A stretch of 14,452 nt of DNA from Spirochaetales bacterium (GTDB lineage: Bacteria > Spirochaetota > Spirochaetia > ARS1246). Where the stretch lies: assembly GCA_016930115.1 (NCBI GenBank), contig JAFGHN010000156.1, forward strand, positions 1 to 14,452. Direction: 5' to 3'. Positions 1 through 5,691 of this stretch are shown here, piece by piece. The first letter of the stretch is position 1, and every line of letters starts with the position of its first letter. The position numbers and the translations under genes were made by a program. The notes below the pieces were generated by a model. It was given only the letters and a program-made list of their open reading frames with translations, ran no database searches and was not told the DNA's origin.

Positions 1-44
1 GCCTTACAAGCAGGAAGTCGATGGTTCGAGTCCATTATCGCCCA
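1..44 (+). tRNA. tRNA-Val(UAC), 3' part (5' end outside window)
   Basis: The window opens inside the anticodon arm. The loop CTTACAA (3-9) carries anticodon TAC at 5-7 and is flanked by the 3' stem strand GCAGG (10-14). A 5-nt variable loop follows (15-19). The T arm has stem GATGG (20-24), loop TTCGAGT (25-31) and stem CCATT (32-36). The 3' acceptor strand ATCGCCC (37-43) and discriminator A (44) follow. CUUACAA is the usual valine anticodon loop. CCA is not encoded: the next bases are TGC. The D arm and 5' acceptor strand are outside the window, so the full cloverleaf cannot be checked. The 3' end recurs exactly at 216-233. Confidence 0.9.
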
Positions 45-46
45 TG

Positions 47-81
47 CAAGAAGGACAATCTTTTTGGGATTGTCCTTCTTG
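47..81 (+). terminator. Perfect 14-bp hairpin after tRNA-Val, probable terminator
   Basis: CAAGAAGGACAATC (47-60) is exactly complementary to 68-81 across a 7-base loop, TTTTTGG. The hairpin starts three bases after the tRNA discriminator base. The 3' arm is pyrimidine-rich and runs into a short TTT, so the U tract is weak for a classical intrinsic terminator. It could also be a 3'-trailer processing structure. Stem length and position make termination the simplest reading. Confidence 0.65.
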
Positions 82-84
82 TTT

Positions 85-233
85 GAGTCTGGAGATAATG
101 GACTCTAAGAGAGCGAGCGGCGTGAGCGATTAGCGAACGCAAATCCGGCAGGATGGCGGATTTAGCGAGCGAAAGGGGCCCGAAAGGAGGAGGCACGATG
201 CCGACGACTGGAGGGCGAGTCCATTATCGCCCA
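85..233. repeat. Repeat-rich tRNA-linked element with a copy of the tRNA-Val 3' end
   Basis: The element is bounded by a 12-bp perfect inverted repeat: GATAATGGACTC at 94-105 and GAGTCCATTATC at 217-228. Its right end, CGAGTCCATTATCGCCCA (216-233), is an exact 18-bp direct copy of the tRNA-Val 3' end at 27-44. Inside are a 7-bp hairpin (AAATCCG 141-147 with CGGATTT 157-163), two related words TTAGCGAACG (130-139) and TTAGCGAGCG (162-171), and a near-tandem GAAAGG motif around 171-187. GGGCGA (213-218) also pairs perfectly with TCGCCC (227-232), imitating an acceptor stem. No convincing coding potential. The layout recalls the E. coli tyrT 3' repeats, which each carry the last bases of the tRNA, but it could also be an attachment-site duplication left by an integrated element. 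Confidence 0.7.
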
Positions 234-687
234 TTTTCCGTAGCGGAAACCACAAGAGGAAATTCTTGATGAGCGACGAGGGAAGGATGACGACCTATTC
301 TGCCGGGAAAAGTGGGAACATTTTGGCCGTTTATCCCTTCTCCCGCAAGAAACCACGGGGCGCCAGGTGCAATCGGAGTCGGAAAAATCGGCGTGTTCCG
401 AAATATCCAGAGCCAAGGGCATTGGACAGTAAGCTGATTCAGGACTTGTCCACGTGCTATGGTTGCATCTATTAACTACCGACTCAGTAAGAGAATACGT
501 ATTGTTGCGGGCGGGCCTGACGGAGTGGTCGGCAGGCTTCCGGCATCGTTACTCTGACCGTGGCGATTACGTGTAATAAGCAACTTCCACCAAAAAAATT
601 CGTGCATTTGCTATTATCTCCTAAATGAGCGATACTTAACAAACAATTTGGTGATTGTGAAAAAAAATTAGAATAGGAGATTGGAGC
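234..687. other. Intergenic stretch with no defensible gene
   Basis: A plus-strand frame stays open from 244 to the TAA at 430-432 (about 62 codons). It has no ATG and no ribosome site, and follows an in-frame TAG at 241-243. Its translation is rich in Glu, Arg and Lys and looks more protein-like than the other frames here, so it may be the remnant of a decayed gene, but I recognise no family. A 69-codon ATG frame (266-475) lacks a good Shine-Dalgarno and has implausible composition. From about 580 the DNA becomes AT-rich and leads into the 688 gene's control region. GC-rich inverted bits around 513-540 do not form a convincing terminator or RNA. Confidence 0.5.
608..636 (+). promoter_or_regulatory. 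Candidate sigma70-type promoter for the 688 gene
   Basis: TTGCTA (608-613) and GATACT (631-636) are separated by 17 bases, each matching the consensus at four of six positions. They lie in the AT-rich DNA before the coding start and would give a leader of roughly 45 bases containing the Shine-Dalgarno TAGGAG (674-679). A TAGAAT at 669-674 matches a -10 box better but has no good -35 and would start transcription past the ribosome site. Confidence 0.35.
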
Positions 688-1416
688 ATGAAGAGAGTAA
701 ATGAAGAAGTGAAGAGAGAAAGTCTATTGAAAGAATTATGCGGCGAAGACGCAAAATTGTATGATTGTCTCGCCAGTTTTTTATATGAGAATCCGGAACC
801 GGTCATATCAAAAGAGGATCTCAGTACTCTTGCTGATCAAGCTGAGAAGACCGGAAATTACGGCTTTGCCTTGGATAAGGCGATTTTCGAGGCTGCACAA
901 AAACCGGGAGAAAGAGAGAAATACCTCACTTTGATCCGTACCCTCGCGTCAAAAAGCGTGCCCGGGATTGAGAAAGAAATCGAGGCGGCGGAGAAAGCCG
1001 GATTCTCCAGTAAGGCTGCTTCTCTCAGGAGCAAAGCGGAACATCAGAGATTACTGAACGATCGAACTGAAGATGTAATAAACATAGCTTCCACGTTCTA
1101 CCTGGAGAAATTGGCGAATCTGGGAGCGAATGCGAAACGGGAAGAGAGAGAACAAGAGCGAAAGGTAGTGGAAAGGGAAGAACTGCGAATAAACATGCAG
1201 GAAAAGGACAAGCGGGAAGCAAGGAAAAAAGAACGAAGAGGTTTGGGACTGAGAAAGCGAAGGGAAGTCAAGAAACAAGACAGGATGGAACAGCAGGCTG
1301 CTGCGGAAAGGAAAGAAACGCGGGAAAAAGAGAGAGCAGCGGTAGAAAAAGAAAATATTGAAATAAACGAGCAGGAAAAAAAAGACCGGGAATCAAGAAG
1401 AAAAGAGAGAATGTAA
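688..1416 (+). CDS. Orphan charged coiled-coil protein with duplicated C-terminal module
   Basis: A 242-residue protein of unrecognised family. The ATG is well supported by TAGGAG eight bases upstream. Residues 1-145 look helical and mixed, with alanine- and leucine-rich stretches. Residues 149-242 are almost entirely Glu, Lys, Arg and Gln and should form a long charged helix or coiled coil. This tail contains a duplication: 149-184 and 207-242 align without gaps with about half the positions identical (both contain VE(R/K)E and IN-x-QEK cores), separated by a basic linker including RGLGLRKRR. No signal peptide, membrane segment or enzymatic motif. Codon use is more A-rich than that of the genes to the right, and it sits between the tRNA-linked repeat and pdxT, which suggests an acquired or lineage-specific gene. 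It could bind RNA, DNA or a filament, but no function can be assigned. Confidence 0.8.
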   Translation: MKRVNEEVKRESLLKELCGEDAKLYDCLASFLYENPEPVISKEDLSTLADQAEKTGNYGFALDKAIFEAAQKPGEREKYLTLIRTLASKSVPGIEKEIEAAEKAGFSSKAASLRSKAEHQRLLNDRTEDVINIASTFYLEKLANLGANAKREEREQERKVVEREELRINMQEKDKREARKKERRGLGLRKRREVKKQDRMEQQAAAERKETREKERAAVEKENIEINEQEKKDRESRRKERM

Positions 1417-1465
1417 CAACAAGCGCGCGACTTCCTGGTTATTCACACCGGATGCCGGAGGCGGG

Positions 1466-2047
1466 TTATCGTCCGCGTTCGGCGACCATCTTTAGGAAAT
1501 ACGCGTGAACTCTCGTATCCTCCGTTAACTCGGGATGAAAACTCCCCGCGAGGATATTTTCCTTTTGCATGAGCACCGGCTTATTCTCGAATTCCGCCAG
1601 AGTTATCACCGAGTCTCTCATTTCGGTCACCATGGGCGCTCTGATAAAGACCGCTCGAAAGGGTTTCTCTCCAATTGCGGGTATGTGAATATCCGCCTCA
1701 AAACTGTCGACTTGTCTTCCGTAAGCGTTACGCTGGACCGAGATGTCGAGAACACCTAAGCGGTGCTGGTGATTCTCCTTTGTCTGCGCGGCAAGAAGAA
1801 TGAGCCCGGCGCAAGTGCCAAAGACGGGCATCCCCCCGGCTATTCGGTTTCTCATCGGCTCAAGCAATTCGTACGCGGCCATCAATTTACCGATGGTCGT
1901 GCTCTCTCCGCCGGGAATCACCAGAGCGTCAACACGCGCGAGATCGGCAGGTTCGCGAACCTGGAGCGTCCCGGCGCCCAGCAGTTCGAGCATGAGCGCA
2001 TGTTTCTCGTAATCACCTTGAAGCGCGAGTACTCCTATCATCGGCAT
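1466..2047 (-). CDS. pdxT: Pyridoxal 5'-phosphate synthase glutaminase subunit PdxT
   Basis: Class I glutamine amidotransferase (193 aa, normal length) that hydrolyses glutamine and passes ammonia to PdxS in the cytoplasmic PLP synthase complex. Visible motifs: GVLALQGDYEKH at the N terminus, oxyanion-region PGGEST (45-50), nucleophile elbow FGTCAG with Cys79, QRNAYGRQVDSFE, FIRAP, and the SFHPE motif supplying His171 and Glu173 of the catalytic triad. It begins nine bases after the pdxS stop. No clear Shine-Dalgarno precedes the ATG, so translational coupling to pdxS is likely. A second in-frame ATG is codon 3. It converges with the 688 gene over a 49-bp gap without an obvious terminator. 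Confidence 0.97.
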   Translation of the reverse strand: MPMIGVLALQGDYEKHALMLELLGAGTLQVREPADLARVDALVIPGGESTTIGKLMAAYELLEPMRNRIAGGMPVFGTCAGLILLAAQTKENHQHRLGVLDISVQRNAYGRQVDSFEADIHIPAIGEKPFRAVFIRAPMVTEMRDSVITLAEFENKPVLMQKENILAGSFHPELTEDTRVHAYFLKMVAERGR

Positions 2048-2056
2048 AGTGATTGC

Positions 2057-2977
2057 TTACCAGCCCCGTGTGGCCAAAAGGTCCTTTTCTTCGAGCTCTT
2101 CCATGCTGATCCCTGTCATCGGTGTACCAAGGTCCTTTGATATCTCGGCCAGCTTCGCCGCATCTTTGAAGTAAGTCACCGCTTCAACTATGGCCTTTGC
2201 CCGTTTTTGAGGATTGTCAGACTTGAAGATTCCGGAACCGACAAAAACAGATTCCGCACCCAGTTGCATCATCAGTGCCGCGTCCGCCGGCGTGGCGACG
2301 CCACCGGCCGAGAAATTGGGAACAGGAAGCTTACCGGTTTGCGCTATTTCGACGATGAGGTCATACGGCGCGCCGAGCTCTTTGGCTTCGCTCATCAGCT
2401 CCTCAGGAGGGAGAACGGTGAGCCTGCGTATTCCGTCCATTACAGATCGCATGTGACGCACGGCCTCTATGATGTTTCCGGTACCGGCCTCGCCTTTTGT
2501 GCGAATCATCGCGGCGCCTTCCCCAATCCTGCGCAAAGCTTCTCCGAGATTCCGGCAACCGCAGACAAACGGTACGGAAAACCCGTGCTTTTCAACGTGG
2601 AACCGGTCGTCAGCCGGTGTGAGCACCTCACTTTCGTCTATAAAATCTACTTTTAATGCTTCCAGTATCTGCGCTTCCACGAAATGCCCGATTCGGCATT
2701 TGGCCATGACCGGAATCGATACGCACTTCTGGATTTCGATGATTTTTGAAGGGTCCGACATGCGTGCGACGCCGCCCTGGGCCCGGATATCGGCGGGAAC
2801 TCTTTCCAGGGCCATGACCGCCGCCGCGCCCGCATCCTCGGCTATTTTGGCCTGATCCGCGTTAGTCACATCCATGATAACGCCGCCTTTCAACATTTCG
2901 GCCAAACCCACCTTGTTTCGCCATGTTGAAGTCTGCCGCGATGACCAGCTATTTTCTTTCATTGTCTTACCATCCAC
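2057..2977 (-). CDS. pdxS: Pyridoxal 5'-phosphate synthase lyase subunit PdxS
   Basis: TIM-barrel synthase that condenses ribose 5-phosphate, glyceraldehyde 3-phosphate and PdxT-derived ammonia into PLP (DXP-independent route). The sequence follows the family closely: KGGVIMDVTNADQAKIAEDA, ALERVPADIR, MAKCRIGHF, DESEVLTPAD, VPFVCGCRNLGEA, RTKGEAGTGN, NFSAGGVATPADAALMMQLG, GSGIFKSDNP and a C-terminal RGW. Asp36, Lys93 and Lys161 correspond to B. subtilis Asp24, Lys81 and Lys149, the catalytic residues. At 306 aa it is about 12 residues longer than usual at the N terminus. Met6 (codon ending at 2962 on the plus scale) may be the true start because GGATGG lies seven bases upstream of it, while the first ATG has no ribosome site. 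Forms an operon with pdxT. Confidence 0.97.
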   Translation of the reverse strand: MDGKTMKENSWSSRQTSTWRNKVGLAEMLKGGVIMDVTNADQAKIAEDAGAAAVMALERVPADIRAQGGVARMSDPSKIIEIQKCVSIPVMAKCRIGHFVEAQILEALKVDFIDESEVLTPADDRFHVEKHGFSVPFVCGCRNLGEALRRIGEGAAMIRTKGEAGTGNIIEAVRHMRSVMDGIRRLTVLPPEELMSEAKELGAPYDLIVEIAQTGKLPVPNFSAGGVATPADAALMMQLGAESVFVGSGIFKSDNPQKRAKAIVEAVTYFKDAAKLAEISKDLGTPMTGISMEELEEKDLLATRGW

Positions 2978-2986
2978 TATCGAGAT

Positions 2987-3016
2987 TTTGTATTATTGAT
3001 CGAGTCAAACTGTCTA
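2987..3016 (-). promoter_or_regulatory. Candidate pdxST promoter in the pdxS-yggS divergent region
   Basis: Read on the minus strand: TAGACA (3011-3016) is a five-of-six -35 match, followed by an 18-base spacer and TACAAA (2987-2992), a four-of-six -10. Transcription would start close to the first pdxS ATG and leave a short leader before Met6, which fits Met6 as the real start. The spacer contains an imperfect palindrome, TTGATCGAGTCAA (2997-3009), a possible operator, though no regulator gene is present nearby. A rival TTGACT-17-TACTTT pair further upstream has a poorer -10. Confidence 0.4.
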
Positions 3017-3107
3017 GGCTGAAAGTATGTCAGATGCGGGGGAAAGTCAATATTCTCAAAAAAGCCGCCGGACGCATCCGTAGAAAAAACAACGGCGCCA
3101 TGGTAGT

Positions 3108-3806
3108 ATGAAGCCTGTGAACGGCGTAAAGGTCCACCTTGAAGAAGTCAAACGGCGAATAAACGATGCGGCAACACGCGCCGGCCGGGATCCGGCATCG
3201 ATTGAAGTGATGGCGGTCACGAAGACACGCAGCGAAGAGGAAATCAGAGAAGCGGTGGATGCGGGTCTGGTGCTCATCGGTGAGAATCGTGTCCAGGAGG
3301 CGATGGCGAAATTTCCCAAAGGCGACCGCGGGTACCGCCTTCACCTTATCGGGCACCTGCAGCGCAATAAAGCGAGATTTGTCCCGGGATTTTTCGACTG
3401 TGTCGAATCTATCGACAAAATAGAGACCGCCGCCGCGCTCGAGCGGCAGTGCAAGGAAATGGGGACAGAAGTTGATGTTCTTCTTGAGGTCAATACCTCC
3501 GGGGAACAATCAAAGTCCGGTTTCACATCCGCGAACAAGCTGAAAGAGGCGATTGACAGGATCGGCGAAATGGATTGGATTCGGCTGAAGGGACTGATGA
3601 CCATCGCGCCGTTCAGCGAGGATACCGCTGCGGTGCGTCGGTCCTTTTCGAGTCTGCGGTCGATGTTTGAAGAGGCGAGGCGACGAGCCGATGCGGGCGA
3701 GTTTGTCACTCTGTCCATGGGGATGTCGTCCGATTTCGAAATAGCCGTGGAAGAGGGCGCCACACGGGTACGCCTTGGAACGGTGCTGTTTGGTGAGCGG
3801 CCGTGA
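3108..3806 (+). CDS. yggS: YggS/PLPBP family PLP-binding homeostasis protein
   Basis: Cytoplasmic fold-type III PLP-binding protein (232 aa, normal length) that buffers PLP and affects amino- and keto-acid balance; it is not known to be an enzyme. PLP Lys39 lies in AVTKTR. Other family signatures: GENRVQEA (58-65), HLIGHLQRNKAR (79-90), VNTSGEQSKSG (128-138), LKGLMTI (160-166), LSMGMSSDFEIAVEEGATRV (202-221) and the terminal LGTVLFGER. The ATG at 3108 gives the usual N terminus but no Shine-Dalgarno is visible. Its stop codon overlaps the next gene's GTG by four bases. Divergent from pdxST, which makes PLP, so the context supports a B6 role. Confidence 0.96.
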   Translation: MKPVNGVKVHLEEVKRRINDAATRAGRDPASIEVMAVTKTRSEEEIREAVDAGLVLIGENRVQEAMAKFPKGDRGYRLHLIGHLQRNKARFVPGFFDCVESIDKIETAAALERQCKEMGTEVDVLLEVNTSGEQSKSGFTSANKLKEAIDRIGEMDWIRLKGLMTIAPFSEDTAAVRRSFSSLRSMFEEARRRADAGEFVTLSMGMSSDFEIAVEEGATRVRLGTVLFGERP

Positions 3807-4216
3807 GAGCGCTGTCTTTTGTCTTGCTGATACTGCTTGTGTGCGGACAGCTTTCCGCGCAGACAGGCACGGATACGGCCGCATCCAAAAACGAGCAGGA
3901 AGAAGGCGGCACGGGGTATGAGCCGTACTCTGAAGAGGAGTTTCCCGCCTGGCTGCACGACCTCCGGCGCGCCGAAGTTGTGCTTATAGGCTCTTTTCCC
4001 ATTACCATGCTTTTCACCTCGCTTGGCTACCAGGGGATCCGCGCAATTATCAATGCAGCGACGGGTGTTCAAACGACTGGGGCGCCCGGCATCGGCGGCG
4101 CCGATTTTACGCCGGAGGAAAGAAAAGGGATACTGATTACGGGGACGTTGCTGTCGGTCGCGGTTGCTGTCGCCGATTACCTGATTGGTTTGACTGGTGC
4201 ATCCGATGCCGAGTGA
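3803..4216 (+). CDS. Small exported or inner-membrane protein between yggS and rluD, unknown function
   Basis: 137 aa starting at a GTG that overlaps the yggS stop (GTGA, 3803-3806), so it is probably translated by coupling. Residues 1-19 form a signal peptide (short basic start, hydrophobic run FVLLILLVCG, cleavage likely after LSA). An acidic low-complexity segment follows (25-47, EQEEGG, YSEEE). Two hydrophobic stretches, about 58-75 and 108-131, are potential membrane segments. I do not recognise a named domain. Its 3' end overlaps the start of rluD. The arrangement suggests a lineage-specific periplasm-facing membrane protein. Confidence 0.8.
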   Translation: MRALSFVLLILLVCGQLSAQTGTDTAASKNEQEEGGTGYEPYSEEEFPAWLHDLRRAEVVLIGSFPITMLFTSLGYQGIRAIINAATGVQTTGAPGIGGADFTPEERKGILITGTLLSVAVAVADYLIGLTGASDAE

Positions 4217-5153
4217 AACAAGAAAAAAGATCGAACTGCAGATCGCCGATGAACAAGTGCAGGGGCTGCGGCTTGACCGGTTTATCGCCGAAAATCTGAA
4301 AATCTTCACACGAAACCAGATTGGAAACCACGACGTAGAAGCGTGGGTCAATCAGAAGAAGGTGAAATTATCGAAAAAAGTGTCCAGCGGTGACCATATC
4401 GAAATAACCTACACCGCGGCGCGGCCTGTGACATACGAACCCGAGAAGATGGACCTGGATATACTGTACGAGGACGGCAATGTTGTCGTCGTCAACAAGC
4501 CGCAGGGAATGGTGGTCCATCCGGCCGCCGGTAACCGGACGGGTACTCTTGCGCAGGGATTGCTCTACCTGTACAAAGAGTTGCGCGAAACCTTTGATGA
4601 GGACGAGGCGAGGCCCGGCATCGTTCACCGGCTGGACAAAGATACTTCAGGCGTGATCATCGTCGCCAAGCATCCGCGGGCACAGAACCAACTTGCCTCT
4701 CAGTTCAGAAGAAAAAAGGCTTTCAAAAAATACTATGCTGTGGTCCGCGGAAGTCTGGTCAATTCGAGCGGCAGCATCGAATCTTATATCGTGAGAGACC
4801 GGCGGAACAGGCAGCGGTTCGCGGTTTCCGAACACGAAGGCAGACTCGCCCTCACGAACTATCGGCTCTTGAAGAGCTGGGCCGACTATGCGTTTGTCGC
4901 TCTCATGCCGGTGACCGGAAGGACCCATCAGCTGCGGGTCCACATGAAGCACCTCAACCACCCGATCCTGGGCGATGCAATGTACAGCCGTAAAGACAAC
5001 CGATTCCCGGAGGCTGGTCTCATGCTGCACGCGTATTCGCTCTCCATCTTGTTGCCCGGGGAAGAGGCCCCGCGGACTTTCAGAGCGCCCCTCCCGCAGC
5101 ATTTCAAGGAGACGCTCAAGAAAATCACTTCTCTGCAAGCGCGGGATTCGTGA
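4206..5153 (+). CDS. rluD: RluA/RluD family 23S rRNA pseudouridine synthase
   Basis: Isomerises uridine to pseudouridine in RNA, by family mainly 23S rRNA. Numbering here starts from a GTG at 4197 (318 aa); the ATG at 4206 is preferred and gives 315 aa. An S4 RNA-binding domain spans about 21-75 (LRLDRFIAEN), followed by the catalytic domain from about 88: VVNKPQGMVVHPAAGNRTGT, then HRLDKDTSG (144-152) with catalytic Asp147, then KKYYAVVRG, GRTHQLRVHMKHLNHPILGD and LHAYSL. S4 plus this motif order fits RluD (helix 69 sites) better than RluC or RluA, but the exact target is not provable from sequence. No Shine-Dalgarno; it overlaps the preceding gene, so coupling is likely. Its 3' end overlaps the convergent gene by 29 bp. 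Confidence 0.93.
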   Translation: MPSETRKKIELQIADEQVQGLRLDRFIAENLKIFTRNQIGNHDVEAWVNQKKVKLSKKVSSGDHIEITYTAARPVTYEPEKMDLDILYEDGNVVVVNKPQGMVVHPAAGNRTGTLAQGLLYLYKELRETFDEDEARPGIVHRLDKDTSGVIIVAKHPRAQNQLASQFRRKKAFKKYYAVVRGSLVNSSGSIESYIVRDRRNRQRFAVSEHEGRLALTNYRLLKSWADYAFVALMPVTGRTHQLRVHMKHLNHPILGDAMYSRKDNRFPEAGLMLHAYSLSILLPGEEAPRTFRAPLPQHFKETLKKITSLQARDS

Positions 5154-5691
5154 TCCTTTCGGCTTCGAGCGTGGAAGGAGATCCGTGACCGGGAAATATG
5201 AGATAGTTGCGTTCCAGCGTCAGTATTTTGGTTTTTATTGAGGTGATCAACAGTTCGCGGGCGTAGCTGTTGGGGGTTGTGCCGATGACACCGGCACCAA
5301 AAGCGTCACCGGTAAACATACAGCTTCCTGTGATGTAGACGAGAGAATCCAGGGAATGACCTTGAACACCGATCGCCCTTACGCCGATACCTGAGAAATC
5401 AAGGGACTCCCCGTCGACTACTTCCGCACTTTTGAAATCGAGAACCTGCTTATTTCCGGAGTAGACGGTGAAGTCATAGATTTTTCGCAAGGTCTTGAGA
5501 CCGCTGGAGTGGCTTTCGTGTGCATGGGTAAGCAGAACGTTCTTTATGTAGTAGTTGTTTGATTCGATGATATTGAGAAGCGCGACGTTCAGCGTCCCGG
5601 GATCGATAATGATTGCGTCTCCCCCTTCGTCAGGACCCAGGATGTACGTATTAGAAAACCCCGCGACGGAAAAATGAAAATGCAGCTTCAT
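5125..5691 (-). CDS. Metallo-beta-lactamase-fold hydrolase with altered metal motif
   Basis: 188 aa, size of the small glyoxalase II-like MBL proteins. In order: an N-terminal IIIDPG strand (27-32), the motif THAHESHSSG (55-64), GHSLDS (111-116), FTGDAFGAG (126-134) and FPGHGSPST (166-174). Expected metal ligands present: His56, His58, His61, His112, Asp129, His169. The canonical motif is H-x-H-x-D-H, but the Asp position is Ser60, so the second metal site or the catalytic water may be impaired. A thioester hydrolase role (glyoxalase II type) is the default guess; substrate unknown. The ATG overlaps the stop of the upstream pentapeptide gene (ATGA), so the two are one operon. Convergent with rluD. 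Confidence 0.88.
   Translation of the reverse strand: MKLHFHFSVAGFSNTYILGPDEGGDAIIIDPGTLNVALLNIIESNNYYIKNVLLTHAHESHSSGLKTLRKIYDFTVYSGNKQVLDFKSAEVVDGESLDFSGIGVRAIGVQGHSLDSLVYITGSCMFTGDAFGAGVIGTTPNSYARELLITSIKTKILTLERNYLIFPGHGSPSTLEAERITNPALAEK

Noticed and set aside
85..233. CRISPR array
   Set aside because: The repeats are a single tRNA-derived pair plus an inverted copy and short degenerate words, not regular repeat-spacer units, and no cas gene is present.
162..475. Open frames of 86 aa (minus) and 69 aa (plus) as genes
   Set aside because: No ribosome sites, arginine/serine-heavy composition, and the minus frame simply runs through the repeat element. Neither resembles a known protein.
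508..550. tRNA-Ser-like word (GGAGTGGTCGG) near a GC-rich inverted segment
   Set aside because: No matching anticodon arm, T arm or acceptor stem can be assembled around it.
1025..1278. Minus-strand frames opposite the orphan gene
   Set aside because: They are Phe/Leu/Ser-rich antisense shadows of a Glu/Lys/Arg-rich coding strand.
2207..2855. Long plus-strand frames opposite pdxS
   Set aside because: Shadow frames; the minus strand matches PdxS over its whole length.
3341..4351. 336-aa minus-strand frame across yggS and its neighbour
   Set aside because: Ser/Arg-rich translation without motifs, opposite convincing plus-strand genes.
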